A stretch of DNA of 64,000 nucleotides from Acidovorax soli. GTDB taxonomy: Bacteria; Pseudomonadota; Gammaproteobacteria; Burkholderiales; Burkholderiaceae_C. The notes under the pieces were generated by a model, which saw only the letters and a program-made list of their open reading frames with translations, ran no database searches and was not told the DNA's origin. Within the stretch, counting starts at the first letter, position 1. Every line of letters starts with the position of its first letter. Where the stretch lies: contig NZ_JACHLK010000008.1 of assembly GCF_014207955.1 (NCBI RefSeq), forward strand, positions 186,001 to 250,000, in the 5' to 3' direction. This document shows positions 10,951 to 19,679 of the stretch, piece after piece. The position numbers and the translations under genes were made by a program.

Positions 10951-11116
10951 TGAAGCACCCCCTGAGTCGCTTCGCGCCTTCACCCCTCTCTCGACCCGCT
11001 GCGCGAGTCGGGAGGGGGACGCCCCCAGTGCGGCGGGGCGGCCCTTGCACGGGGGCACTGGCCTTGGCCGCGCCAGTTGCATGCGTCGCGGGTGGCGCAC
11101 GGCGCAATGGACAACT
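10951..11116 (+). repeat. Stop-proximal structured repeat, copy 2 (long form)
   Basis: Begins 3 bp after the Roadblock gene stop with GAAGCACCCCCTGAGTCGC. It then carries the variable stem region (CGACCCG-ctgcg-CGAGTCG, one weak pair), the CCAGTGC...GCACTGG stem, and a distal segment ending GCGCAATGGACAAC that is shared with copies 5 and 6. It separates the first Roadblock gene from the second. The ~95 bp after it probably hold the promoter or leader of the gene at 11211. Confidence 0.85.
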
Positions 11117-11210
11117 GATGCGCATGTGCCTTCAACCGAATGCACGTGTGCGGCGCCCGCCAGCGCTCCCCCTTTTTTCACCCATTTAGCAACCAACGAG
11201 GAACCCAAGA

Positions 11211-11570
11211 ATGGCGAGCATCAATGAATCCCTGAACCAACTGCTGGCGGTCGAAGGCGCGCAGTGCGCGGCCGTCGTGGACAGCGGCAGCGGCATGCTG
11301 CTGGGCAGCGCGGGCACGGGGGTAGACATGGAGCTGGCAGCGGCCGGCAATACCGAAGTCGTGCGCGCCAAGAACAAGACCATGCAGGCGCTGGGCCTGC
11401 AGGACAGCATCGACGACATCCTGATCACCCTGGGCAAGCAGTACCACATCATCCGCCCCATGGCGTCCAAGGAAGGCATCTTCCTCTACGTGGTGCTCGA
11501 CAAGGCCCGCGCCAACCTGGCCCTGGCGCGCCGCAAGGTGCAGGACATCGAAAAGCTGATCGAATTCTGA
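11211..11570 (+). CDS. Roadblock/LC7-domain protein 2
   Basis: A 119-aa protein made of one Roadblock/LC7 domain: N-terminal helix (INESLNQLLAVEG), a central strand pair (CAAVVDSGSGMLL), a helix containing VVRAKNKTMQALGL, and paired strands (DDILITLGKQYHIIRP; GIFLYVVLDKARANLALAR). The start has GAGGA eight bases upstream. It follows the GTPase cassette in the same direction but is separated by a 166-bp repeat element, so it may have its own promoter or be differentially expressed. It could form homo- or heterodimers with the first Roadblock protein. The two are clearly different in sequence and not a recent duplication. Confidence 0.85.
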   Translation: MASINESLNQLLAVEGAQCAAVVDSGSGMLLGSAGTGVDMELAAAGNTEVVRAKNKTMQALGLQDSIDDILITLGKQYHIIRPMASKEGIFLYVVLDKARANLALARRKVQDIEKLIEF

Positions 11571-11675
11571 CGGGTCGCGCCGGCGCGCGCCTTCCTGCGG
11601 GAAACCCCGCTGTCCCCGGTCGGGTTGCACTTTGATACTGCACGGACCAACGAGACAAGCCTGAAAGGCCGTGCC

Positions 11676-12944
11676 ATGCCGACCAAGAGCCTCGCGCCAC
11701 CGCGCTCCATCGCCCCCGCCGCGCTGCTGCAGCGTGCCGGATGGCATGGGGCGTTTCTTCTTCTGGGCGCCCTGGTGGTGACCGCCCTGGCCGCGCTGCC
11801 CGCGCGTGCCCAGATCGGCAGCACCGCGCCCGTGCGCATCGGCGTGGTGGGGCCGTTCACCGGGGCCTCGGCCGATTTCGGTGTGCCCATGCTCAACGGC
11901 ATCCGCATGGCGGTGGACGAGATCAATGCCGGTGGCGGTTACCTGGGCCGGCCGCTGGAGCTTGTGGTCAAGGACGATGCCGCCAACCCCGACCAGGGGC
12001 GCAAGGTCTCGCAGGACCTGCTGGCCGAGAAGGTCGTCGCCACCATCGGCTTTTGCAACACCGGCGTGGCCATGAAGGCCATCGACCTGTTCCAGGAGGC
12101 CAAGTCGCCGCTCATCGTGCCCTGTTCATCGGGCACGGCCGTCACCGCCAAGTACCCGCCGGCCGAGAGCTACATCTTCCGCGTGCAGGGGCGCGATGCG
12201 CTGCAGGCGCCCTTCATGGTGGAAGACATCGTCAAGCGCGGCTGGGACAAAGTGGCCATCTTCGCCGACAAGACCGGCTACGGCGAAGGCGGCTACAACG
12301 ACGTGGTGGCAGCGCTGGCCGCCAAGAACCTCAAGCCCGTGCACGTGGCGCGCTTCGACCTGGGCGTGAAGGACCTCACTGGCGAGCTCACGGCGGCGCG
12401 CGCGGCGGGCGCCAATGTGGTCTTCAGCTACACCGTGGGGCAGGAGAACGCCGTCATCGCCAATGGCAAGAAGACCCTGGGCTGGAAGGCCCCGCAGGTC
12501 GGGCCGTGGACCCTGTCGTTCCCGTACTTTCTCGACGGTGCGCGCGATGCGGCCGAGGGCGCGCTCATGGTGCAGACCTTCATCGCCGAGCCCAGCAACG
12601 AGCGCCGCGCCTCCTTCCTGTCGAGCTACACGCGCAAGTTCCAGCGCAAGCTGGCCGTGCCCATGGCCGCGGCGAATGCCTACGATGCCACCTATTTGCT
12701 GATGTACTCCTTCCTCGGCATCCGCGATGGCAACCTCAACGGCCCGGCGCTCAAGGAGTCGCTGGAGGGCAAGATGAAGACCTACTACGGCGTGGTCGCC
12801 ACCTACGACAAGCCCTTCAGCCCTGTCGACAAGGACGCCATCACGCGCAACATGCTGGTGATCGGTGTGGTGAAGAATGGCGCCATCACCTTCGCGTACC
12901 CCGAAGACGCCAAGCGCAACCTGATCATCCAGCGCAAGCAATAG
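11676..12944 (+). CDS. ABC transporter substrate-binding protein, Liv family
   Basis: A 422-aa periplasmic binding protein of the leucine/amide-binding family (type I fold). The leader has a hydrophobic core (LLLGALVVTALAALPARA) with cleavage after ARA, followed by the family's first strand VRIGVVGPFTGASADFG. The ATG at 11676 is chosen because AAAGG lies seven bases upstream; in-frame sequence extends further but lacks a signal. No permease or ATPase gene is adjacent, so it is an orphan binding protein that must share a transporter or act in sensing. It starts 105 bp after the second Roadblock gene in the same direction, so cotranscription is possible. The ligand cannot be told from sequence. 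Confidence 0.88.
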   Translation: MPTKSLAPPRSIAPAALLQRAGWHGAFLLLGALVVTALAALPARAQIGSTAPVRIGVVGPFTGASADFGVPMLNGIRMAVDEINAGGGYLGRPLELVVKDDAANPDQGRKVSQDLLAEKVVATIGFCNTGVAMKAIDLFQEAKSPLIVPCSSGTAVTAKYPPAESYIFRVQGRDALQAPFMVEDIVKRGWDKVAIFADKTGYGEGGYNDVVAALAAKNLKPVHVARFDLGVKDLTGELTAARAAGANVVFSYTVGQENAVIANGKKTLGWKAPQVGPWTLSFPYFLDGARDAAEGALMVQTFIAEPSNERRASFLSSYTRKFQRKLAVPMAAANAYDATYLLMYSFLGIRDGNLNGPALKESLEGKMKTYYGVVATYDKPFSPVDKDAITRNMLVIGVVKNGAITFAYPEDAKRNLIIQRKQ

Positions 12945-13036
12945 AAGAAGCGGCATCGCCACAGGCGATGGCCCCCGCCTGACTCTGCGCTGACGGTGCG
13001 GCCCGGCCAGCGCCCTGCCGCCCGACAATATCCGCT

Positions 13037-13990
13037 GTGCTCTCCGTCCTGCTCGTCACCTTCCCCTTCTTCGCGCTCGTGCTCTGCGGCTACCTGGCGG
13101 CCCGGCGCGGCGTGCTGCCGCAGCCGGCCATCCCGGGGCTCAACGCCTTCGTGCTGTTCTTCGCGCTGCCCTGCATGCTGTACCGCTTTGGCGCCAGCAC
13201 GCCGATCGGGCAGTTGCTCGATCCGGCCGTGGCCGGTGTCTACCTGCTGTGCGCGCTGGCCATGGTGGCGGGCACCGTGGCGCTCACCAGGCGTGGCCGC
13301 ATCGGCTGGAACGATGCCTCCTTCGGCGCGCTGGTCGCTGCCTTCCCCAACACCGGCTTCATGGGCGTTCCCCTGCTCATTGCGCTGCTGGGCAGGGAGG
13401 CGGCCGGCCCCACCATCGTCACCATCGCGGTCGACATGCTCATCACCAGCTCGCTGTGCATCGCGTTGTCACGCCTGGATGGCGCGGGCACACATGGCGT
13501 GGGCGTGGCGCTGCGCAATGCGCTCAAGGGCATGGTCGCCAACCCCATGCCCTGGTCCATCGCCCTGGGCGCACTGGCCTCGGCCCTGAGCTTCAAGCTC
13601 CCCGTCCCCGTGGACCGCACCGTGGCCATGCTGGCCGACGCCGCTTCGCCCGTGGCGCTGTTCACCATCGGTGCCGTGTTGGCGCGCTCGCAGATGAACC
13701 AGCACGAGCAGGTGCCCACGCGCGAGTATGTGCCCGTGGCCCTGGCCAAGCTGCTGGTGCACCCGGTGCTGGTCTGGGCCGTGGGCACGGCCGCCATCGC
13801 TGCGGGTGTGCCGCTCACGCCGTTTGCGCTCACCGTGCTGGTGCTGGTCGCGGCCCTGCCCAGCGCCAGCAATGTCTCGCTGCTGGCCGAACGCTTTGGT
13901 GCCAACAACGGGCGCGTGGCGCGCATCATCCTGGTGTCCACGGCGCTGGCGTTCCTGAGCTTTTCAGGGGCCGTGGCCTTGCTGACCTGA
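13037..13990 (+). CDS. AEC-family transporter
   Basis: A 317-aa polytopic inner-membrane protein of the auxin efflux carrier (AEC) family, which in bacteria mostly moves malonate, malate or related anions. About ten hydrophobic segments are visible, with family-like phrases NAFVLFFALPCML near residue 35, FPNTGFMGVPLLIALLG near residue 110 and LPSASNVSLLAERF near residue 275. It starts at GTG; no clear ribosome-binding site is seen. It is convergent with the type II secretion operon, with a strong terminator between them. Confidence 0.88.
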   Translation: MLSVLLVTFPFFALVLCGYLAARRGVLPQPAIPGLNAFVLFFALPCMLYRFGASTPIGQLLDPAVAGVYLLCALAMVAGTVALTRRGRIGWNDASFGALVAAFPNTGFMGVPLLIALLGREAAGPTIVTIAVDMLITSSLCIALSRLDGAGTHGVGVALRNALKGMVANPMPWSIALGALASALSFKLPVPVDRTVAMLADAASPVALFTIGAVLARSQMNQHEQVPTREYVPVALAKLLVHPVLVWAVGTAAIAAGVPLTPFALTVLVLVAALPSASNVSLLAERFGANNGRVARIILVSTALAFLSFSGAVALLT

Positions 13991-14006
13991 GTGCAGCGCA
14001 AAGCAA

Positions 14007-14030
14007 AACAGCCCACCGAAGTGGGCTGTT
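14007..14030. terminator. Bidirectional terminator between AEC gene and gspD
   Basis: A perfect 10-bp stem AACAGCCCAC / GTGGGCTGTT with a CGAA tetraloop sits between the two convergent stop codons. The plus-strand tail is T-rich (GTGTTT), and the minus-strand tail is TTGCTTT. It should end both transcripts. Confidence 0.8.
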
Positions 14031-14051
14031 GTGTTTCTGGTGCCTGCGGGA

Positions 14052-16577
14052 TCAGTTGACGAAGGCTTCGCTGTTCTGGATCTGCGGGGCTTTCGCGGCA
14101 GCGGGCTTTTGCTGGCTGCGCACGGGGGCATCGCGGCCCAGGTTGGGAGGAACCGTCGTGTCCTTGTCCTGCAGCATCGCGCGCAGCTTGTGCAGGCTTT
14201 CCTGGAAGGTGCCTGCCAAGCGATCCGCCTCATCGCGGCTGTTCACGATATAGGGCGTGATGCTGATCAGCAGCTCCGTCTTGTTCTTGGTCTTGTTGGT
14301 GGTGCCAAACAAACCTCCCACGATGGGGATGTCCTTGAGCACGGGGACGCCGACGATGCCGTTCTCGGTCCTGTTTTCAATCAGACCGGCCAGCATGATG
14401 GTCTTGCCGTCTTCAATGGTGGCATCCGTGGTGACCTTGCGCTTGAGAAAGCTCGGGTACTTGGTGCCACCCGCGTCCACGGCATCGCCCACACTGCTGA
14501 CTTCCTGCGAAATGCTGAGGGTCAGCCGTCCAGCCGAGGTGATGCTGGGTTTGACTTCCAGCAAGATACCCGTGGGACGATATTGGACCGAATTGGACGT
14601 GGAGAATTGATTGCTGCTGATCAGGCTGTTGCTGGGGGTGGAAACGGTCTGCGTGATCACAGGGACCTCGCTGCCCACTTCGATCTTGGCGACCTTGCCA
14701 TCGCTGGCAAGGACATGGGGCGCCGACAGGATGTTCACATTGGTGTCCCGGCCCAGAACGTTCAAGAGGCCGATGACCTGGCCGGCACTGCCAAACACCG
14801 CGTAGTTCAGGCCCGTGGAGGTGCCTGTCACCCGGGGGGTGGAGCCAATGACCGGGGTTCCAGTGGTTGATCCGACGGCAGAAATGTTGACACCCGAAGT
14901 GCTGATGCCACCATCCAGTCCGAGAAAGCCTGGCCAGCTTTTCCCGCCCGAGGTCAAAGCCGACTTGATCCACCATTCCACACCGTACTGCAAGGCATCG
15001 GTCAAGGTCACTTCCGCCACCATGACCTGCACCATCACCTGGCGTGGAGATGCGTCCAGGCGCTCCAGCACCTTGCGCACCTGCTGGTAATCCTGCGGCG
15101 AAGCGCGCACGATCAGCGTATTGGTTTCCGTGTCGGCAATCACCTGAACCGAGCCGCCCAGCCCAGGTGCTGTTCCGGTGGTGCCCTGCGAAGGTGTGTT
15201 GCCCCGTTCGATGGTGCGCGCCGCGGAACTGTTGTTCTGGTTGTTGGTGCCCCCTGCTGCGGCGCCTGCGAGTCCGGTGTTGCTGCCGGTGGCGCCCGTG
15301 GATGAACCAAAGGCGGTTCCCGAAGCCGACGGCAGCCCCGCAGCCCCCGTGTTCGCATTGTTCTGCGTTGGCGCCGATCCCCCAAAGATCTGCGTCACCA
15401 GGCTCGCCAGGTTCGCCGCATTGCCATTGGCCACCGGGTACACGTGCACAAACGAGCCCAGGCCGTTGCGCGGCTCGGCGTCCAGGGTCTTGATCCACTG
15501 TTCGGCCGTCTGGATCAGGGCCGGGTTGGCGGCCGCCACCATCACGGCGTTCATGCGCGCCACAGGCAGGAAGAAGGTCTTGGTGGCGTCGGTGCCGGGC
15601 TTGTTGAAGATGCCCGAGGTCTTGAACAACGCGTCGAGCTCCTTGGCCACGTCGGCGGCTTCGCTGTGCGCCAGCGGGAACAGGCGGATCTGCACCTGGC
15701 TCACGTAGTCCGAGTCCAGGGTCTTGACCATGTCGACGATCTTCTCGACGTTGGCGGCCTTGTCCACCACGATCAGGTAGCGGTTGGAGGGGTCGTTGGT
15801 GATGGCTGCTTGCGGGCCGACAAAGCCGCGCAGCGTGTTGGCCAGCTGGTTGGCCTGCACGAACTGCACCGGAATGATCTGCATCACCGACGAGGCTGCG
15901 CCCACGCCCGGGCCCAGACCGACATCGCGCACCGCGTTGGTGTCGCGCAGCACCTTGTACAGCTTGCCCTGGCGCACGATGGAGATGTTGCTCGCGGCCA
16001 GCGCCGTTTCCAGCGTGCTGTAGATGTCGGCCATGCTGATGGCGCCGGTGCTCTTGAGCGTGACGCGGCCCTGCACGGTGGGGTCGATCACGTAGTCGAG
16101 CTTGAGCACTTCGCCGAGCACGACCTGGATCACCTCGTAGATGTCGGCATTGTCGAACTTGAGCGTCACGCCCGGGTTGGGCGTGTTGGACAGCACTACC
16201 CCGGGGTTGCTGCTGCTGCCTGCAGGCGTTGCCGCAGGTGCCGCAGCGCCAGGGGCGGGCATGGCTATCGGGGCGGCAGGTGGCGTTGCAGGGGCCGCCA
16301 GCGTCGGTGCGGCGGGTGACGGGGCCACCGTGGCGGGTGCCGCTGCGGCGCCGCCCGGCTGAGGTGTTGGAGGTGCCTGGATGGTGACGCCGGGCATGCT
16401 GAAGCCGCCGGGCACGGGGGTGCCACCGCCGCTGGGCACCGCGGGCATGGGCTGGCCGGTGAAGGGGTTGATCGGTGGCTGCTGCGCCATCACCAGGTGC
16501 GTTGCCGTCAGCGTGGGCAGGAGCGCAACGCTCACAGCGGTCAGTTTGCGCAGCATGGGAGGAATGGATTTGTTCAT
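14052..16577 (-). CDS. gspD: Type II secretion outer-membrane secretin
   Basis: Forms the multimeric outer-membrane channel of the type II secretion system. The 841-aa product has an N-terminal signal sequence (cleavage near VMAQQ), a Pro/Ala-rich segment (~30-115), an N0-type domain (GVTLKFDNADIYEVIQVVL), repeated N1-N3 modules (NQLANTLRG; EAADVAKELD; NAANLASLV) with a Gly/Asn-rich insertion near 400-450, and a C-terminal secretin domain with VPVLKDIPIVGGLFG and TELLISITPYIV. It is the last gene of the operon, as in Xanthomonas xps clusters, rather than near the front as in E. coli gsp. No pilotin gene is adjacent. Confidence 0.95.
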   Translation of the reverse strand: MNKSIPPMLRKLTAVSVALLPTLTATHLVMAQQPPINPFTGQPMPAVPSGGGTPVPGGFSMPGVTIQAPPTPQPGGAAAAPATVAPSPAAPTLAAPATPPAAPIAMPAPGAAAPAATPAGSSSNPGVVLSNTPNPGVTLKFDNADIYEVIQVVLGEVLKLDYVIDPTVQGRVTLKSTGAISMADIYSTLETALAASNISIVRQGKLYKVLRDTNAVRDVGLGPGVGAASSVMQIIPVQFVQANQLANTLRGFVGPQAAITNDPSNRYLIVVDKAANVEKIVDMVKTLDSDYVSQVQIRLFPLAHSEAADVAKELDALFKTSGIFNKPGTDATKTFFLPVARMNAVMVAAANPALIQTAEQWIKTLDAEPRNGLGSFVHVYPVANGNAANLASLVTQIFGGSAPTQNNANTGAAGLPSASGTAFGSSTGATGSNTGLAGAAAGGTNNQNNSSAARTIERGNTPSQGTTGTAPGLGGSVQVIADTETNTLIVRASPQDYQQVRKVLERLDASPRQVMVQVMVAEVTLTDALQYGVEWWIKSALTSGGKSWPGFLGLDGGISTSGVNISAVGSTTGTPVIGSTPRVTGTSTGLNYAVFGSAGQVIGLLNVLGRDTNVNILSAPHVLASDGKVAKIEVGSEVPVITQTVSTPSNSLISSNQFSTSNSVQYRPTGILLEVKPSITSAGRLTLSISQEVSSVGDAVDAGGTKYPSFLKRKVTTDATIEDGKTIMLAGLIENRTENGIVGVPVLKDIPIVGGLFGTTNKTKNKTELLISITPYIVNSRDEADRLAGTFQESLHKLRAMLQDKDTTVPPNLGRDAPVRSQQKPAAAKAPQIQNSEAFVN

Positions 16578-16608
16578 TGCAGTCTTCTGAAATTCAGCCG
16601 TGTTCGGT

Positions 16609-17223
16609 TTACTTGCGGGCGGCCGCAGGCGCGGCAGGGGCAGCGGCCTCGGGCAGCGGCTTCATGTGCAGGCCCGAAAAGCGGGCCACGATGTGCAGTT
16701 GCTGGCCGCCGCGCTGGGTGTCGTCCACCACCTTGATCTCGACCTTGTCCATGACCAGCATCTTGGGCGACTGCGCCAGGGCGATCTGCAGGCGCGGCAG
16801 CTGCTGGGGCACGCCGTTGAAACGCGCCGTGAGCGACATGCGCGAGACGCTGCCCTTGGGGGCGTCCGAGAATTCCGACAGGTCGATGTTGTCGAAGTAC
16901 AGCCCCTGCAGCAGCTTGGTCACCTGCTGCTGCATGGCGTTGACCGACTCGGTGATGTCGTTGGCCACGAACAGCTGCGTCTCTATGGGCGTGTAGCTGC
17001 CGCCCAACTGCTCGCTGTTGGCCTGCACCTTCTTGTCCAGGTCCAGGGTGTTCTGGTTGCTTTCGAGCAGCGTCTGCAGATCGCTGGCCTGCTCGCGGTG
17101 CTCCAGGTAACCGGTGAGGCGCTGGTCCACGAGCGCGGCAATCAGCAGCAGCACGATGACGGGGAAGGCAAAGTACTTGATGCCATGGGCGGCATGCACC
17201 CGCTTGAGATCACGCTTCATCAT
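16609..17223 (-). CDS. gspM: Type II secretion platform protein, GspM-like
   Basis: A 204-aa bitopic inner-membrane protein with one transmembrane helix near the N-terminus (about residues 16-34, YFAFPVIVLLLIAALVD). A helical, probably coiled-coil stretch follows (35-70), then a periplasmic domain and an Ala/Pro-rich tail. This is the size and topology of GspM of the b subtype, which works with GspL in the inner-membrane platform. Its start overlaps the gspL stop, and gspD follows 31 bp downstream. Assignment rests on position and topology more than on sequence motifs; a GspN-like role cannot be excluded. Confidence 0.75.
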   Translation of the reverse strand: MMKRDLKRVHAAHGIKYFAFPVIVLLLIAALVDQRLTGYLEHREQASDLQTLLESNQNTLDLDKKVQANSEQLGGSYTPIETQLFVANDITESVNAMQQQVTKLLQGLYFDNIDLSEFSDAPKGSVSRMSLTARFNGVPQQLPRLQIALAQSPKMLVMDKVEIKVVDDTQRGGQQLHIVARFSGLHMKPLPEAAAPAAPAAARK

Positions 17224-18572
17224 GGTTGGGAGGCCCCCGATGCGGGTGGCTTGGCTGGGGCGGGTGCGGCAATGGGTTTGGGCGCTGCGTCCTTGCGCGC
17301 CTGCAGGTGGATCTGCGGGGTGCTGGCGGCCAGATACTCGGGCACGGGGAAGTCGCTCCAGGCGCCGAAGCCGGCCAGCGGCCGCTCCTGCAGCCACTTC
17401 ACGCTGCCCTCGTTGCCCTGGCCTGCCAGCGCGACGACGCCATTGTCGGAGCTGAAATACTGCAAGGTGGCCGGTGGCGGCGGGAAATACGCAACCAATT
17501 GCGCGAACGGGCCCAGCGCGGACGGCGCTTCGCGCGCGGTGTTCACGGCCTGCACCGCGTCGGCCATGCGCAGGGTGCGGGCCTTGAGCAGCTTGGCGGC
17601 CTCCACCTTGGGCAGGTCCTTGCGCACGCGCTCGCGGCCTTCCTCGATCTGGCGCACCAGCCGGCCGTCGTGCCAGATCATGAGCGCCAGGCCTGCCATG
17701 CCGGCAACGCCCAGCCCCAGGCTGAGCACCTTGAGCGTCTGCACCATGTCGTTGTGCGTGTGGCGCACGATGATGCCGCCCTGGTCCGAGCGCCAGAGCT
17801 TCTCCAGCAGGTCGGCATGCGATGCTGCCGGCAGCACATGGTGCTGGTAGTCGGCCCAGGTCTGCGGCTCGGCCGCGTAGCCCTTGGGCGTGGTCAGCTG
17901 CACCGGGCGGCCGGGGGCGGTATCGGCGGGCGCACCCAGCGCGGCCAGTTCCACCTGCAGGGTCTGGGCCAGGTGTTCGTGGGTATCGCCGGCGTCGAGC
18001 ACGCGCGTGCGCAGCATGGTGCCGTTGGCCGCATACACGTGCAGGTACTGGTCGGAGGCGTCGGTCTCGACCACGGCGCGCAGCGAAGCGGGCTGCCTGG
18101 CAGCCAGGCGCTGGAACAGCTGCGCGCGCGCATACAGCTCCACCAGGGCGAGGCGGCAGGCGCTGCTGATGCGCTCGATCTCGGTCACCCAGTCCTTGTG
18201 CAGCCACATCAGCGAGGCACCCTCGGCTCCGCCGAAGCTGTCCACCTGCGTGCGCGTGTCGCTGGCCGGGAAGGGCAGCGAGGGCGGGGCGCCGGCGCCC
18301 TGCGTGCTGGGCGGAACAATGCCCAGGATGTCGCCGGCCAGCACCCAGTGCGCGCGCGTGCCTGCCGGAATCTTCCAGCGCGTCACGCTGTCGGCCAGTT
18401 GCTGCTGCAATTGCGATGCGAAAGCCTCCCCCTCGGGCAGGGGCACCACGAGCTCGTGCGCCCGCTTCCAGCCCAGCAGCCCGCGGTAGAAATGCAGGAT
18501 GCACAGGCTGTGCGGTGAGAGAGAGAGCACCAGCTGGTGCCGCCAGCTGGCAGAAGGGGAGAAATTGCGCAT
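17220..18572 (-). CDS. gspL: Type II secretion platform protein, GspL-like
   Basis: A 450-aa protein with the layout of GspL: a cytoplasmic domain of about 270 residues, a single transmembrane helix (VLSLGLGVAGMAGLALMIW, about 270-290) and a periplasmic domain of about 160 residues ending in a Pro/Ala-rich tail. GspL connects the GspE ATPase to the membrane. The start at 18572 (MRNFSPS) is the first ATG; an in-frame TTG lies five codons earlier. It overlaps gspM by four bases and follows gspK by 75 bp, the largest gap in the operon. Sequence motifs are weak, so the name rests on topology and gene order. Confidence 0.75.
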   Translation of the reverse strand: MRNFSPSASWRHQLVLSLSPHSLCILHFYRGLLGWKRAHELVVPLPEGEAFASQLQQQLADSVTRWKIPAGTRAHWVLAGDILGIVPPSTQGAGAPPSLPFPASDTRTQVDSFGGAEGASLMWLHKDWVTEIERISSACRLALVELYARAQLFQRLAARQPASLRAVVETDASDQYLHVYAANGTMLRTRVLDAGDTHEHLAQTLQVELAALGAPADTAPGRPVQLTTPKGYAAEPQTWADYQHHVLPAASHADLLEKLWRSDQGGIIVRHTHNDMVQTLKVLSLGLGVAGMAGLALMIWHDGRLVRQIEEGRERVRKDLPKVEAAKLLKARTLRMADAVQAVNTAREAPSALGPFAQLVAYFPPPPATLQYFSSDNGVVALAGQGNEGSVKWLQERPLAGFGAWSDFPVPEYLAASTPQIHLQARKDAAPKPIAAPAPAKPPASGASQP

Positions 18573-18647
18573 CGGTTGAGGTTTCAATCGGGTCGGGATG
18601 TTCTTTTCAGGCAGCTTTCGGGTGTTCGGTCACAGGGCTGTACGCGG

Positions 18648-19679
18648 TCAGCGGGCGCTCACATCGACAACGGAGTCCACCACGCTGAACTTTCCGCCCT
18701 GCTGGGCCAGGGTGGCCACCAATGCTGCACCGGTGGGCCGGGCCCCTCCCAGGCGCAAGCGCGCGGTGACGGCCGTGGGCGGGCCCGCCATGTCGGCGGC
18801 AATCAGGCCCGTGCCAGCGGTCCATTGCTGGGCCAGTGCTGTCGTGATGGGCGTGCCCGAGCGGCGCATGGCGGTCAGCCGCTGCAGGTGCTCGTCCGTG
18901 AGATTGCCCAGGGTCCGCAGCAGCACGGGGGGCGTGGTGTCCAGCCGCACCTTGCGGTTCTTGGTACCCACCACCAGCAGGTCCTGCAAACCCACGGGTA
19001 CCTGGGTCGTGCCACCGCGCACCAGGGTGCGGGGTATCTCGTTCCAATCCAGCAATTCTCGCATGCTTGAAAATCCGGCCGTTCCGCGCGCGTCCATCAC
19101 CCGGTTCTTGAACTCCATGGTCAGCAGCGCCAGTTCGCGTGCGCGCTCCGGGGCCGTGCCCAGCAAGGCATACAGGCGCTCCCATTCCTGGGCGGTCAGG
19201 TCGTTGGCATCGGGCAGGCCGCTGGCGTCCTGCAGCTCGGCCGTGAAGGCCTGGCGGCCCAGCGTGGCCTCGTAGCGGGCCGTGGGTGTGGTGCCCGCGG
19301 CCGCCGCTGCCGCCGCGCCCCGGGCCGAGGGGGCCGTGCCGGGCGCCGCCGCGGGCGGGGCACCGGGATCCGGCAGGCGCCACAGCGGCCAGTTGCGGCG
19401 CACGTCTTCGGGCAGGGGCGGGTTGGCCCCCGCCACCGCCTGGGCGATGCCCAGCTGCAAGGCGGTGTAGGCTGCGGCAGACTGCAGCGCATAGCCTTCC
19501 TGCAGCGCGTCCTTCTCGCGGGCCAGTAGCTGCGCGTCCAGGCGCAGCGACACCGAGACGCCCAGCACCACCGTGGTCACCACGGCCATCAGGCCCAGCG
19601 CGAACAGCAGGATGTAGCCGCGCTCCGGGCCGGCCCCGCCCGGGACGCGGCGGCGCGGCAATGGCGTGCGGCGGCTCAT
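18648..19679 (-). CDS. gspK: Type II secretion minor pseudopilin, GspK-like
   Basis: The largest minor pseudopilin, thought to cap the tip of the pseudopilus. The 343-aa product has a basic leader, a prepilin peptidase site at ERG|YILLFALGLM, and a hydrophobic helix. Glu at mature position 5 is absent, as is usual for GspK. An Ala/Pro-rich insertion lies around residues 105-135. The region DASGLPDANDLTAQEW resembles the GspK alpha-domain, which has an Asp-rich stretch. Its start overlaps the gspJ stop. Confidence 0.85.
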   Translation of the reverse strand: MSRRTPLPRRRVPGGAGPERGYILLFALGLMAVVTTVVLGVSVSLRLDAQLLAREKDALQEGYALQSAAAYTALQLGIAQAVAGANPPLPEDVRRNWPLWRLPDPGAPPAAAPGTAPSARGAAAAAAAGTTPTARYEATLGRQAFTAELQDASGLPDANDLTAQEWERLYALLGTAPERARELALLTMEFKNRVMDARGTAGFSSMRELLDWNEIPRTLVRGGTTQVPVGLQDLLVVGTKNRKVRLDTTPPVLLRTLGNLTDEHLQRLTAMRRSGTPITTALAQQWTAGTGLIAADMAGPPTAVTARLRLGGARPTGAALVATLAQQGGKFSVVDSVVDVSAR

